64,000 nucleotides of DNA, taken from positions 129,157,609-129,221,608 of the forward strand of contig CM075348.1 in NCBI GenBank assembly GCA_037693485.1, given 5' to 3'. The notes below the pieces were generated by a model. The model was not told the DNA's origin. It searched no databases and saw only the letters and a program-made list of their open reading frames with translations. How positions within the stretch are numbered: position 1 is the first letter of the stretch; the number at the start of each line of letters is the position of its first letter. This document shows positions 1 through 11,636 of this stretch, in pieces. This stretch comes from Kitagawia praeruptora (taxonomy: Eukaryota > Streptophyta > Magnoliopsida > Apiales > Apiaceae). Made by a program: the position numbers and the translations under genes.

Positions 1-1
1 A

Positions 2-1213
2 CAGTCTGTTGGAATAAACACTGAAACTCAAGGTACTTCAAAAACCAAGAGTTTGGAATTAACATCTAATCCAAAGACTGATGAGGAGTTAGCTGTTAAG
101 CTTTTCATGGAAGAAAATGCAGAAGGAGTTACTCTAGAAGATGCTAAATTTGAAGAAAAGAGTCTGCAAGAAAAACATCTAAAAGCTTTAAAATCTGTTA
201 AGTTGAAGAAGAGGGAGAAAGTTGTTAAAGCTGCAAAGCCTGTTCTTAAAGGCATTGAAATCGAAGAGAAGCTATCTGGCATTCAAGAAGAAGAAGAAGA
301 AGAAGATAAAGAAAAGTTGATAAGAAAGTCTTCTCTTGATGCTAAATTGAAGTTAAAAGGGATAATGAATGAGGAAAACAAAGGCAAAATGATTGTTACA
401 ACCTCTGTTGCCACACAAGTTGTACAGACACAAAGTAAACCTTTACCTGGGTTTTCTAGGCTGAAGATTCCAGTTCAGGAACAAACAGGAGTAACTGGTG
501 ATTATCAACACAATGTTGCTTGTTCAGGAAAGCCACCAGGGAGAAATACTTCTGGATTAGGTTCAAAAAGAGATTTTAGATTTAGTAACAGTCCAAGAGA
601 TCCTTCTGCACTTGTTTCTCTTGGTTCTGGTATTACTCAAGAAAATCTAGATAAGTTGGAATCAGTTCAACTAGTTCATCAAAGGAGCTTAGATATTCAC
701 TTGCTGTTATACTTTATGACAGATGGATCAGTGTTTAGAGTGAATGAAGAAGCAATCAAGTTAAAGTTATTTGAAGAACTTCAGTATGTTCTGCATATAT
801 TCAGAGTCAGAAATCGTCAAACACAGCTTATTGCTAATTCTATAAGGGGATATATGCAGAAAGCTAAAATTGTTACAGGATCAAAGTCTGCTGAAAAGTA
901 TGTTCCTAAGTACAGAGATTGGAATGGCAATCTGATAGAAATGGAGAAGGGGACTACAAAGCTGAAGACAGATCTTGGAATTACAGTTCTGGATTTTAAT
1001 GTGAAGTCTGAGGAAGTGAAATATATCAGATTGGGAAATGAAATGAGAAGAAACAAAATCTACGATCTCAGAGCTGCTATCTTTCAAACTGATGAGAATG
1101 ATCCAGATTTAAGAGAGATCAAGGAAGCTATGCAGATTGAACTTGAAAATGCTGAGAGAAGATTGTTGATTGATTATCTCAGAACAACTCCAGATCTTGA
1201 GGAAGTTAGGTAG
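2..1213 (+). CDS. Extra 3' ORF of copia element, C-terminal part (partial)
   Basis: The frame is open from the left edge of the window to a TAG at 1211-1213, about 403 residues, so the true start lies outside. The product is lysine- and glutamate-rich in its first third, with a run of glutamates near 285-305. A more ordered C-terminal third contains an RVNEEAIKLKLFEELQYVL-type stretch and ends in TTPDLEEVR. It sits between where pol would be and the 3' LTR, the position of the extra or env-like ORF of SIRE-type copia elements. A decayed relative by position lies at 54169-58746 on the minus strand. Its function is not known; I see no signal peptide or membrane segment in this part. Confidence 0.7.
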   Translation, partial: QSVGINTETQGTSKTKSLELTSNPKTDEELAVKLFMEENAEGVTLEDAKFEEKSLQEKHLKALKSVKLKKREKVVKAAKPVLKGIEIEEKLSGIQEEEEEEDKEKLIRKSSLDAKLKLKGIMNEENKGKMIVTTSVATQVVQTQSKPLPGFSRLKIPVQEQTGVTGDYQHNVACSGKPPGRNTSGLGSKRDFRFSNSPRDPSALVSLGSGITQENLDKLESVQLVHQRSLDIHLLLYFMTDGSVFRVNEEAIKLKLFEELQYVLHIFRVRNRQTQLIANSIRGYMQKAKIVTGSKSAEKYVPKYRDWNGNLIEMEKGTTKLKTDLGITVLDFNVKSEEVKYIRLGNEMRRNKIYDLRAAIFQTDENDPDLREIKEAMQIELENAERRLLIDYLRTTPDLEEVR

Positions 1214-1348
1214 ACGAAAATTGTAAGTTTGTTGAGTAATAGTTTAAATTCTGTTTGTATGTTAAACACTGTAGACTCTGTATTTGTTTTGACATCATCA
1301 TTTACTGTAAACTTGTGCATTCTTGCTAATGAACAAGTTGGGGGAGAT

Positions 1349-1853
1349 TGTTAGAAATGATTGATGAGAACAGTGTTTGGAAGCTAAAGTAACAAAACAG
1401 AGTTTAGCTGGAAGCAGTCAGAGTTTAGTTAAACACTGACTGGAAGCGCAACAGAGATTGTTAAACTCTGTAGTGGAAGCGTCTGAGAGTCAACAGTGTT
1501 TGAGGAAGACAAATATGGAAGCAATATCTTTGAAGATTGGATAGTTGTCAAAGAGATTGAGTTGACTTAGAAGACGTGTAGCAATCGTGATTGATATCAA
1601 TTGTATAGCTTAATTATAGGAGAATCAATTACTGATTGTACGAAGCTGTATGTTTTATAAATACAGTTAGGTTAACCCTAGAAGGGTATCGAACATTGAG
1701 AAATTCATTGATTGTAACCTAAGCCGCTCTCTGTGATATTTTACATCACTGAGAGAGGAATTATTAATTCCAAACAGTTTTAAGAGTTAAAACGTGTGTT
1801 CTTGTTATTTATTCATACGGTACTTGATTATATATTGTGTATTCGACCTAACA
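1349..1853 (+). repeat. 3' LTR of copia element (505 bp)
   Basis: Starts TGTTAGAAATG directly after the polypurine tract and ends CGACCTAACA, giving the inverted TGTTAG/CTAACA termini. A TATAAATA motif lies at 1656-1663, about 300 bp in. A short hairpin (CTCTCTGTGAT against ATCACTGAGAG, about 1727-1757) lies in the R/U5 part. Confidence 0.85.
1656..1663 (+). promoter_or_regulatory. TATA box of the copia LTR
   Basis: TATAAATA at about 300 bp into the 505-bp LTR, the usual place for the U3 core promoter. Transcription would start about 30 bp downstream. Confidence 0.5.
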
Positions 1854-3029
1854 TGCCATTTGGTTCACTGGGGTAGAGGTAGTCAATCTCATCAAGTTGT
1901 TGTTTGGAATAGGCGATCTGCACTCTCTAGCCATATGTCCCACCTTACCACACTTGTAACAAGTCACACTCGATTTCGAATTCCGGCACTCATTAGCATA
2001 ATGACCTTTCTGATTACACTTGAAACAAACAATATCTGCTTTCACACACGCTCCGGTATGCCTCTTAGAACATGCCTTGCACTCTGGTATTGAGGGTCGG
2101 GGAAATCTTGGTTGATTGGGGTTCTGAGGAAGGGTTTCTGAATTCCTGTTTCTGGGCACATTCCTTTTAAAATTTCTTCCCTGGTTCTGAAATCCGGGCT
2201 TTCTATCCATCTGATTTGTTGACTTTCCTTGATCCTGATTCCTTTCTATTGCTTCCACTTTCCTCTTTAAATTTCCCCTTTCCTTCTGATTCTGATCACT
2301 CTCACCTTCTATTATCATTGCCTTCTGAACCACTTCTGCATATGAGTTTATCTCAAAAGCTGCAACTCTGCTTCTTAACCATGGCTTCAATCCTTGTTGA
2401 AATCTCTTCGCTCTTTTCTCATCTGTATCCACATAATCTCCTACAAACCTTGCTAATTCTGTAAACTTCTTCTCATATTCATCAATACTCATATTCTCCT
2501 GCTTAAGATTAAAGAACTTTAACTCCATCTGATTCTGCATATACCTAGGAAAATACTTCTCCAGAAAAATCCTTTTAAATCTATCCCACGAAATCGCTTT
2601 TGTTGCTTCTAGGGCCTTAGCCGACTCCCACCAGTAATTAGATTCACCTTTAAGAAAATAGCTAGCAAACTCTACCTTCTGCTCATCACTAACCTTCACC
2701 AATGCGAAGGCCTTCTCCATTTCCTTAAGCCATATCTGGGCTTCAACTGGATCTTTTGTTCCTTGAAAATCTGGGGGTTTCACAGCCTTAAAAGATTTAA
2801 AAGTTACCGCAAGTTGAGCTGGTTGTTGCTGTCCTTGTTGATGTTGTAACTGCTGATGTTGTTGCTGAAGTAGCTGCTGCTGCTGAGCCAACGTAGTCGT
2901 CTGCTGTTGCAAAAGTCCCAAAAGTTGGGCCATATCCATACTGCCTTGATTACCTTGATTATCATCTCTATTCTGATCATCTTGATTCCTATTCTGATTA
3001 GCTCTAGTATTGCTCCTTCTTGGAGGCAT
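1848..3029 (-). CDS. Gag of Tekay-like element A, C-terminus cut by copia insertion
   Basis: The ATG at 3029 opens a 393-codon frame. The N-terminus (MPPRRSN...) is rich in Asn and Gln, with a Gln repeat around residues 40-70. Next comes a retrotransposon gag core with YWWESAKA and FFNLKQENMSIDEYEKKFTEL-like segments. Two CCHC zinc knuckles of the form CFKCNQKGHYANEC and CYKCGKVGHMAREC lie near the C-terminus. The last codons and the stop come from the copia LTR, so the gag-pol reading frame is physically broken at 1853/1854. No internal stop or frameshift is visible, so this element was probably young when it was hit. Confidence 0.85.
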   Translation of the reverse strand: MPPRRSNTRANQNRNQDDQNRDDNQGNQGSMDMAQLLGLLQQQTTTLAQQQQLLQQQHQQLQHQQGQQQPAQLAVTFKSFKAVKPPDFQGTKDPVEAQIWLKEMEKAFALVKVSDEQKVEFASYFLKGESNYWWESAKALEATKAISWDRFKRIFLEKYFPRYMQNQMELKFFNLKQENMSIDEYEKKFTELARFVGDYVDTDEKRAKRFQQGLKPWLRSRVAAFEINSYAEVVQKAMIIEGESDQNQKERGNLKRKVEAIERNQDQGKSTNQMDRKPGFQNQGRNFKRNVPRNRNSETLPQNPNQPRFPRPSIPECKACSKRHTGACVKADIVCFKCNQKGHYANECRNSKSSVTCYKCGKVGHMARECRSPIPNNNLMRLTTSTPVNQMAC

Positions 3030-3911
3030 CTTTCTGAATATTAAACAATCATCTATTTATCCACAAGCATACATCTATCCGCAACATGGCATAATATAGC
3101 CTAACAGTTCTAATATGGCATAAGTACGACCTAAAATTTAAAACAATCTCACGTGGCCGAATAATACGATAAGGGGAAACGATAATAATTAAACGATAAC
3201 AATACCGATGACATCCATCGATATCCCAAATCCGAAAGTTCAAAATCCAATCAACATAAAGTTCGAAAACCGAAACTGAAAGTACGATAATGTCTAATAA
3301 CACAAGTCTAATAATAAAATGGCTATACTATACGCCATCGCACAAAACCCAAAGCATAAAACTAGTCCTATTGCAACTTGTTGATCACGCGCTGGAGCTC
3401 ATCCACCATCATCTGAACCATCGTATGACTCTCCCAATCGCTATGAGGTGCCATCTCACGAAGTCGCTCGTTAGCCATCTGGGTAATTACCTGAAGCCTA
3501 GAGATAAGGGTTCCATCATGGTCCTCGTGAAACTTACCCTTAACATCAAACAACACATCTAACCTCTTCTGAAGCTAAGTATTCTCACCATAAAGGTGAT
3601 CACACTCCCTAAACAACTCCTGGTAAACAAACAAGGGTACGGTAGCTGGAAGATCTGCAGGGGGTGGAGCTGAAGGTCCTGGTGCCCGCTATCGCTGCCA
3701 ATAATAATATAATATATATATATATATAAAGCGTCAGAAAAACTTAGAAACATCCTACTTAAACACTCTCGATAATAGGGGTCAATCAATCCTATTCTTT
3801 TATAAATATCATACTATTTACATTCTAAGTGAGTTTCTATTTTAATCCTAAGTGATTATTGAAAATGTGATCTATCTTGTTACCTAAACCTATATTGTTC
3901 AGTGACTCAAA
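3030..3911 (-). other. 5' leader of element A between PBS and gag
   Basis: Non-coding leader of about 0.9 kb. Short open frames here on both strands have no recognisable product. A short TA repeat lies near 3711-3728. Confidence 0.5.
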
Positions 3912-3933
3912 CCTGTGGCTCTGATACCAAACC
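3912..3933 (-). other. Primer binding site of element A (Met tRNA type)
   Basis: On the minus strand TGGTATCAGAGCCACAGG begins 3 bases after the LTR end, complementary to the 3' end of initiator Met tRNA. This is the standard PBS of chromovirus-type gypsy elements. Confidence 0.8.
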
Positions 3934-6887
3934 TGTGACGGCCCCAAATCCCTTAATTAAATTTAACTAGATAATGGTAAAGCATGCATATTAATTAGAC
4001 ATTACCAATCTCACGCCTGGATCGCCAACAGGTAAGAGTTTGAAACAATATAAAACTACCAATTCCAAAACAATTTATTATTACAAGCCACAATTATTCT
4101 AAGTTCAAAAGTTATTACAGACTGAGTTCAAAGTTCTAGCAAAATAGAAACCATAAGGTCGTCTCTCCCTTCTACCTGGAACTGCCTCCTATAGGCTATA
4201 CCGGATCCACCACAATTCTTATGCGCAGTCTCAAGTGTCCTTACCATCTTCGAGTTTCACTGAAAGGTTAAGGAAAATAAAATCATTGAGCCAATTGCTC
4301 AGCAAGTGCATAAACCAACAATATAAGACTGGCAAAATAATCAACTGTAAAGCAAGATATATAAATCTGCAATTGAAAGGTATCAACTGAATCAATGTCA
4401 AAATAGACTGAGTAGGAATTGGAATATCTGATAAGACGCTACAAGCAAAGCTGGGTGATCAGCCCACGCTAGAGCTCCGAACCCGCATATCCAATACGGT
4501 GTTCATCAAATATAAGGGGATCCCAGGCACACAATGGCCTATAATAATAATATAATTTGGACCGGCGCCTCGGTCAAAGTAACATTCCATCCAATTCCAT
4601 TTAGGTCAAACAAAGTCTGTCAAATTCAATTCATCTCAAAGAAGCAAGAATAACAATGTTATATCAAGTTGCTGGTAAACAAGAATAAGATTCTCAGATT
4701 TCGAATAAATGACAAGGCAAAGTGAAGAAAAGTCAATCATTTTGGATTCTTGGAAGTTGGGATTCTGTTTAGTATAACTTGGTTAAGTCAAGAAAGGTTA
4801 ATCAAATTGTTTTTAGATAGAAACGAGTTCAAGTACAAGAAGATATTTAAGTAGTTGGTTCAAGAATTCAAGAATTCAATAAGGTTATGAAAAGGTTTTC
4901 CAAGTAATATGATTATCGAACAACAAGTCCATTCAAGTTCAAGGGGTATGAAAGCAATCACAAGGTATATGACAATAATAAGGTCGGAAGGAACATGGTA
5001 CTAGTTTGTGACAATTTAACAATTCGATATCTCATGGCATTCATCATATGGTAACAACAAGGTAGGATAGTACACTTGCCTTAAATCACGAGATTGCACT
5101 AGATAGCGTCCTCTTCGATTGGCTCATTGCCAGGCCTCCTACTCGGACCTATAATAATAATAATAAACAATATCTTATTTTCCCCTCATTAGTTTACATA
5201 CCACAAGACAATCCTAAATTATGTTAACGCCCCATCGATAACTTTATAACTATATACACATATACTTTATATACATGTAAGTCACACAAGGCACATAGCA
5301 CGTAAGGTAGTATAACATATGCATACTATAAATGATATCACGATTTACATTAGAGACGTGCCTTAGGGTTTTGAAAATCATAATTATAAATTTTAGAAAT
5401 TTCGGCAGCATCTCCTTTGTATAATCGTCATACCATACCGGATTATAACCGGTCCCAAGCAATCACAAGGCAAACACAATACACTTCCAATGCCTACAAT
5501 CTCCATCAACAATCGACTACTACTAGTCACCAAGCAACTCTAAGTCAACCTAATATCTCCACTACAACTCATTATGCAATTCATAATTCAAATTCACATA
5601 GCAATTTAATCATGCAAACAATTAATTCAAGTAACAATCAAATCAATTAACACTTAAACAATTTAAGCAAGAAACTCTCAAGAATTCACACAACTCACCA
5701 CAATCTCTCTTCTTCTCCTTCCTCCTTCCTTTCGCTCTCTCTCTCTCTCTCTCACTCTCGGCTTCTCCCTCTCCCTCTCTTCTCTTCTCCCTCTCGGTCT
5801 CTCTCCTTCTCCATCAATCTCTCTCTCAGCCTCTCTCCATCAACACCAAACACACACACAAAATCTTCACAATGACTTACACAATTACTTACACCCACAA
5901 TTTGAACAACAATTCAATATTTCAACAACCCATCAACACTAACTTGTAAATTTACTTAAAAATCAAATTATAAACTTGACCCATCAAATTTCATAACATA
6001 TAATCATCAAAATCACAAACCCTTTTTAATTTACACCTACTAACAAACATCAATTTACAATACACACATACCCACACCTTGTAATCTCATAAAAACTCAA
6101 ACCCATCAACAAACTTAACTTAAAATCTTGTAAAAACTAACATGCAATCATTTCTAACATGGTAATCACATAAAATCAATGAATTAACACTTGCATGCAA
6201 ACCCTTGGCTCACTTTCGATCATGGCCGAAGGTTTGGGGTTCTCCGGAGAGCCCGAAAATTCGTGGGTCTCTACCGAGGAGTATTCCCAATCACAAACAC
6301 CCACAAAACTTACCTTTGAAGCTTGATTTTCGAAAACCCTAGTTTGAAAAGTGAAGAAAATTGAAATTCAAAGACATGGGGTTGTAGAGGATGAAGAGAG
6401 GAGTAATTTTATATCTAACACTTCATAGTTTGATGGAGAAATTACCTTGACTAAAGCTTGAGAATCAATGGAGGTTTGAGAGAATTTTGAGAGATGGGGA
6501 GAGAAGAAGACACGGGGAAAAGAGATGGGGGGTCTCGGTCGTGTAAAATAAAAATAGAAGGGGGAGGGTTTTGTTTTGTCCAAGCTACACACACTCACAT
6601 AATTTAATCACATTTTAATGATACATCTTAATTAAATAAAAGACTTGTAAAAATAATCCTAATTACAAGATACTTTGGATCCAAAAATAATTTGTTGGCA
6701 CATATATTTAAAGCATACAATTCCTTTCCTTATAATATTTTTAAAATCATTTTATAAAAAGATTTGGATTTTACAAGTTTTAATATTTTAAAAAGAATAA
6801 TAAATAGAAAAATCCTTGTAAAATATTTTAATTCGAAAATAAATTAAACTTTTATTTTTAAAAAGTCTTTAAATACATAAGGATAAT
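3934..6887 (-). repeat. 5' LTR of element A, 3' portion
   Basis: This is the larger piece of the roughly 3.2-kb LTR, AT-rich, ending ...CACA at 3934. A CT-rich tract (5700-5840, with (CT)n at about 5734-5753) lies within it. No gene is supported. The last five bases, 6883-6887 (ATAAT), are the left target duplication of the Athila insertion. Confidence 0.8.
5734..5753. repeat. (CT)n microsatellite
   Basis: About ten CT units inside a longer pyrimidine-rich stretch in the LTR of element A. Confidence 0.8.
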
Positions 6888-7279
6888 TGATAGAGTATAT
6901 TTTTATATATATTCTAGATGATTTTATTCTCATATTTATTGTGTTTTGCATTGATTTGGATTTTTATTTAATATATTTGATTGTTTTATTGTAGGAAATA
7001 AAGAATTCATGACTTGGAAGGATTTGGAGCAAAAAGAGCTATTTTGGAGATAAAATAGGAGAAAATTCGTATTATTGGGCTACGCAGGCTGTTTAACACT
7101 GTTTGGGCCATATCTTGAGTTCCAGAAGTCAGAATTTGACGATCTTACTATCCACGCGAAGCTTGTGGAATTATCTTTAATTCAGAGGTGGTCCAGTAAG
7201 CAAAATCCGACTGGAAGAGCCCAGAAACAGAGGAGAAAAAGAAGTGACGAATTTTACAAGAAAATCACTACAAGAAATA

Positions 7280-7680
7280 TGGGCTATTGCAACGCCAAAA
7301 AAGTGTCATATTAGACCCCAAATGTGTTACAATAGAGGTTTTTGCAACGTTTTTGCCAAAATTAAGCGTTGCATCTGCTGCCGTTGCAATAGACCCCTAT
7401 AGCAACGTTTTACCTACTTATTGCAACATTTTTAAAGTATAACAATATCCCCTTTAGTGCAACACTTTTGTCATGTTTAGTGACACTTTTATGATGTTGC
7501 AATAGACTATTGCAACACAATTTTGTAACATATTTTCGTTAAAAGTGTTGCACAGTCAATTTATTGCAACATTTTTGTGTAACATTTTATCCCCTATTGT
7601 AATGTTTTTTATTTTTTTAGCAACATTATTGTAATCCATTTTTATACTTATTGCAACATTTATTTGCAACACTTTTTGTT
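7280..7680. repeat. Left subterminal repeats of CACTA element
   Basis: Many copies of a (T)ATTGCAACRTTTT motif and its relatives in direct and inverted order. These are probable transposase-binding sites by analogy with En/Spm. Confidence 0.75.
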
Positions 7681-8512
7681 AGTCCAATTTGAAATATATA
7701 TCCTGTTTGAGCTGTCAATAAACCAATACAAAAGATATCACACCAGAATCACATTTCCCATTCAACAAAATATACCATAAAGCCCAAACATAGTCGGCTT
7801 ATACCATAAGATAGGAAATCCAACAGAATATATGTCGAAAGTACATAAATCCAATGTCGAAACACATAGTCGACTTACACACCAAAATATCTAAATAAAA
7901 CTTGGTCTAATTTTAATTTACTGTTAAAGTACCAAGCTACCAAAAGTACGCACACATGCATATAAAATAAAAGTACTGATCATCAATCATCATGATTTTT
8001 GTTCAGAACGTCCTCGTAATTTCCATCCTCACTATCATCATCCTCTTGATCATTGTTGTCCTCGCTTTCATCACCACTGTAGCACATAATTCTTCAAGAT
8101 CCTATTGCTGGTTCAAGCACAGCTCTCTGTAAAGCCATCAAACAAAAGATTAGTTGTTCCGGTTTTACATACTCAGAAGATGTCTTTTATAACATCTGGA
8201 TCATGTTTGTTCCTTGCAATCAAACAAAAACCTAATTGCTCCAGTTTTACACCATATATTACATACTATTTAACCATGTACAAAATCTTTTAAATAGTGT
8301 TGTGAACTAGACTAGCACATCATTATGTACATCTGAGAGGGGAACTATATATCCCATGTCCAAGGTATTATTCAAATGAACTAACTAAAAGGTAATAACA
8401 GTCAGCTCTACTAAACATTCCATCATCATCTTTCCAACAAATTAATAGTACATGTCTATGCATTAAAGATCTTAAATTATGATCAGAAAATCATCCTGAA
8501 CAAGAGCACTAC

Positions 8513-8709
8513 CTGAATCAACCAAACAACATTTGACCACTTCAGCTTTCATGCGTTCTGTAAAGCAAATATATAATGTTGTCAGTTGAATATTATAATT
8601 TGAAGACATGATCAAATAATAAGATGAAAGAGGGTAAGAAGCTCGCCTAAAAGATTTATTGCTGCAGATAGGGTACCGCCTGTGGCTACCAAATCATCTA
8701 CCAAAACCT
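8513..8709 (-). pseudogene. Captured adenine phosphoribosyltransferase fragment (2 exons)
   Basis: Read on the minus strand, exon 8709-8647 encodes VLVDDLVATGGTLSAAINLL, the PRPP-binding signature of adenine phosphoribosyltransferase, an enzyme of purine salvage. The next exon, 8557-8513, encodes ERMKAEVVKCCLVDS, which follows directly in plant APRT proteins. The two pieces join in phase (one base plus two bases of a Glu codon) across a short intron whose donor reads GC rather than GT; its acceptor is CAG. Only about 35 residues of the enzyme are present, so this is a captured fragment and not a gene. The assignment rests on the DDLxATGGTL motif and on the phase match. Confidence 0.8.
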
Positions 8710-8898
8710 CTACATACGCATGACAGAATCATCAGAAATCAGGATTAAGTGCACTTCAATGTTTACAATGACAGAATAAGAACATGAATGTTTAGGAAAT
8801 ACAGGATTCTCAAATTATCGAACTACAAATGACTGGAAACTATTGCCAAACAATACAGAAGAACAAAATGACTTGGTAGTACAGTAGTCTAAATCAAA

Positions 8899-9200
8899 CT
8901 AGGAAGATGTTTTGGGTAGCCTGAACTTATAAGTTGTGCAGTGATCTAAAGCAAAGGTGTCATCAGAGAATCTACCATGAGCTCTCTTGTTCAAGTAACC
9001 AGGATATTTGTGCTGGGAAAAGGGCATGGTCTCATGTAATACCATGCCTATCTTCTGCGCTTTTTTTACCAAGTCCCATTTGTCATAAGGATCGCCATTC
9101 TTGTGGGTGACATGGATTTCTCCAGTATCCTTCTTAAGCAGAGCCTTAGCATTTCTCATAAACCCCTTCACCAAGTCTTTGTTCATTCGGTAGCAAGCAA
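8899..9200 (-). pseudogene. Captured DUF2431 (BMT5-like) gene fragment
   Basis: A minus-strand frame encodes about 100 residues. It has LVKGFMRNAKALLKKDTGEI, then HVTHKNGDPYDKWDL, then YPGYLNKRAHG and a C-terminal CTTYKF. This is the second half of the DUF2431 Rossmann-like domain. The domain is found in the plant At4g26485-like family and in the yeast rRNA uridine methyltransferase BMT5. The upstream SAM-binding half is missing. The frame is open upstream to 9285, but the sequence beyond about 9200 looks like intron. A stop follows LPKTSS at 8899. It lies between the APRT and DUF21/CBS fragments, on the same strand. Confidence 0.8.
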
Positions 9201-9821
9201 TTGAATAGGAATCAGCAAAATGCATGATCAGATTTAGCAAAATAAAAAACGCATAATCAGAAAAGCAACACAATTGGTGCAACAATGCTAATAAACAATT
9301 CTACATGAGTCAACTTCATGGACAAAACTATATGGCAAAAAAGCAAAGTTCATTGTGCAACAGCAACTGCACAACCACATGAACAAAACTGTGCTTGAAT
9401 TCCTGAATTTCATGTTTTGTATGCGTAAGTGGCCGGTATAATCCAAAAGTAAACAAATTTATAGATGTAATAATTTTATAAAATATCAATTTGTTAAAAA
9501 TAATACTAGAATTAGTTCTTTCATGAAAGCCTTGAATCTTGCCAAGGACTTGACTTTGGATAGGAGTTAATAGAGACGCCGAACTGGAGTGGCTGATTTT
9601 CCTGAAGGTAGAGAAATTCAGCAGCGGAGTAATGGATTACTGGTGTTTTGTACTACAGAGTTTTTCTGTTGGTTTGGTTTTGTGTACTATATGTTTATAT
9701 TGTTTTCCAATATTGTCTTGACGGTGTGTTATCCTAAGGTGCTCAACTCTTTAACCTGAGAAGTAAATCAAGGTGTGTGCACAACTTACTGTACTTAGAC
9801 CCCTGGTGGAATACACCAGGT

Positions 9822-9963
9822 ACGTTCTAATAGCGATGTATTCTAGGAACCATGTAAAATTAATTCCTAGTAATCTTTTAAACACAACTGAAGCCTATAG
9901 ATTTGATTCAAATACCTTCCTAATCCATGCTTTTATATTAAAACTGACTTTACATATTCGAAC
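9822..9963. repeat. Internal duplication in CACTA element, copy 1a
   Basis: 142 bp almost identical to 10974-11115 in direct orientation, with about half a dozen mismatches by eye. It shows rearrangement inside the element after or during capture. Confidence 0.85.
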
Positions 9964-10022
9964 AAGATTACTGATACAAAAAATAAAAGGCGATACAAGT
10001 ACCTGATACTCCATAAATTTTT
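9960..10022. repeat. Internal duplication in CACTA element, copy 2a
   Basis: 63 bp identical by eye to 11637-11699. It contains the end of the ferritin exon and its intron donor. Confidence 0.85.
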
Positions 10023-10120
10023 ATAAAATTTTAGGAACGAGCACTTCAGGAACATGACCTCCTTTTTCTCTTATTTGATAGGCAAGAGATTGATACTTAA
10101 ATTTAGGAAGATACACATAC

Positions 10121-11535
10121 CAGTAATAGCCCAATAATGTTCTTTGGGTTTCCAGAATAAACAGGCACACGGCTGTGACCCCTAGCAAGAATTTTCCCCA
10201 TTGCCTCCCTGCTATATCAAGTTGATAAGTGAACAGAAAATCACGATAATCTGCTGTATGATTTCTTTCATTAATAAATAAGCACTTGTTGCATGAAAAA
10301 AACATCAATCATTACGACAAAAACCTCTAACGTTAAGAATCATGACAAGTAATGAAAAAATAGTGAAAAATAAACTGCAGATAGATTGATTAAAGTTTGA
10401 CTAGAGATGCACATTAATAACAAATTGTCCTGGATTTTTTAACCACTATAAACATGCACAGTAATTAACAAATTATCTAGAATTAACTTCAGTAATACAG
10501 CATATAACAAGCACGACATTACTTTCTGCATACAATTTTGGCAGGATAAAGCACGCATCAATATTCAAGATATCCGAACACAGATTTTTTAGGAAAAATA
10601 TATTACATAAATGAAACATGGATCAACAGTATGCTCAGCGAATTTATGGATGGTAGCTAAAGGAACATAGTTTCTGAAACCATTACTTGTCCCTCTTAAA
10701 GAAATTTAAGCTGTAATTGCTTAGAGGAAGGTTTGTATTTCGTGATTAATTTTATATATTATATACAGACGGACAGCTTAAAGCTACTTGTATATGCGAT
10801 CAGTTAGTTCTAGTTTTACATTTTGCTTTGGGAGTTTGGTAGAGAAATATGATGAAAATGACATAATATGGCTGACAAGGTCTTTTGGTACTGATGCAGA
10901 ATCCTAGACTAATTCAAAATAACTCTATAGATGAACAGGCATTTAACAAGCTAAATAAAGTAAGTCAGTCTACACGTTCTAATAGCGATGTATTCTGGGA
11001 ACCATGTAAAAATAATTCCTAGTAATCTTTTAAACACAACTGAAACCTACAGATTTGATTCAAATACCTTCCTAATCCATGTTTTTATATTAAAACTGAC
11101 TTTACATATTCGAACTGAAGTATGTTAACACAGGAGTAACTCACGTTAAAGTTAATACACGTACCAGTCCAATTTTGAATTGACGTCCAAAGAAAATGTT
11201 GACTTAATCGGTGTCATAGCTTCTTGAGCAGTCTGTCACAAACATGATAAATTAACAACAGAACCACGCAACTCCTTGCAGATGTGCCCTTGTAAATTTT
11301 TTTACTAATTCATAAAATAAAATTTGAAGTCCAAACTTTGATGAAACATTTATCTATTCAAAACGTTAAATTGTAGCAATTGGTGCCTTTTTGCTAGAGT
11401 TTAGAATAAAAACTAACCGGAATCTAACCATGATTAAGTGGATTTAAACTGGGTGATAATTACCTTCTCAGTTAAGTCTAGTGCACCACTAATAATTGTT
11501 GTTTCATCATGCGTAAGCTCACCTCCCTTCCCTTC
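10121..11535 (-). pseudogene. Captured DUF21/CBS-domain (CNNM-like) gene fragment, 3 exons
   Basis: Three minus-strand exons, each with GT and AG borders, join in phase. Exon 11535-11464 encodes EGKGGELTHDETTIISGAL and then DLTEK. Exon 11232-11165 encodes TAQEAMTPIKSTFSLDVNSK and then LD plus two bases of W. Exon 10208-10121 completes W and encodes EAMGKILARGHSRVPVYSG and NPKNIIGLLL. Together they match the region linking the DUF21 membrane domain to the CBS pair in plant CBSDUF (CNNM/CorC-like) proteins. About 75 residues are present, with no stop or frameshift across the splice junctions, so the capture kept the genomic exon-intron structure. Confidence 0.88.
10974..11115. repeat. Internal duplication in CACTA element, copy 1b
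   Basis: Direct repeat of 9822-9963. It lies in what would be the intron between the second and third DUF21/CBS exons. Confidence 0.85.
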
Positions 11536-11636
11536 CTGGAAATTGATACATAGCATATTATGGCATGAAGGAAGTTAAAGATTTAGTCTTTACCACCTAA
11601 TTCACATAAGCAATTCTGTAGAAAAATTAAGCATTT

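Larger units (their letters stand above)
1..1853 (+). mobile_element. 3' end of a Ty1/copia element (SIRE-like) inserted in a Tekay-like gag
   Basis: The window opens inside a copia-type LTR retrotransposon. What is visible is the end of an extra 3' open reading frame, a polypurine tract (about 1335-1348, ending GGGGGAGAT) and a complete 3' LTR bounded by TGTTAG and CTAACA. The LTR ends where the gag frame of a minus-strand Tekay-like element is cut, so this copy inserted into that gag. Bases 1854-1858 (TGCCA) should be one copy of the 5-bp target duplication; the other lies left of the window. Assignment to the SIRE/Maximus lineage is inferred from the extra ORF downstream of pol and from the polypurine tract, since no pol is visible. 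Confidence 0.85.

Noticed and set aside
7075..7314. Open frame of about 79 codons in the Athila 5' LTR, repeated at 21803-22027 in the 3' LTR
   Set aside because: It starts at TTG, is LTR sequence present in both copies, and has no recognisable domain. Its recurrence is explained by LTR identity.
8040..8110. Acidic minus-strand stretch (Asp/Glu/Ser-rich) at the left of the CACTA element as a fifth captured gene
   Set aside because: Low-complexity sequence with no diagnostic motif; it could be any acidic tail.
10021..10308. Minus-strand open frame of 95 codons with a VPEVLVPKIL end
   Set aside because: It overlaps the third DUF21/CBS exon in a different frame. The true coding frame of that exon is another one, and the rest is intron-like. 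I do not recognise the end segment.
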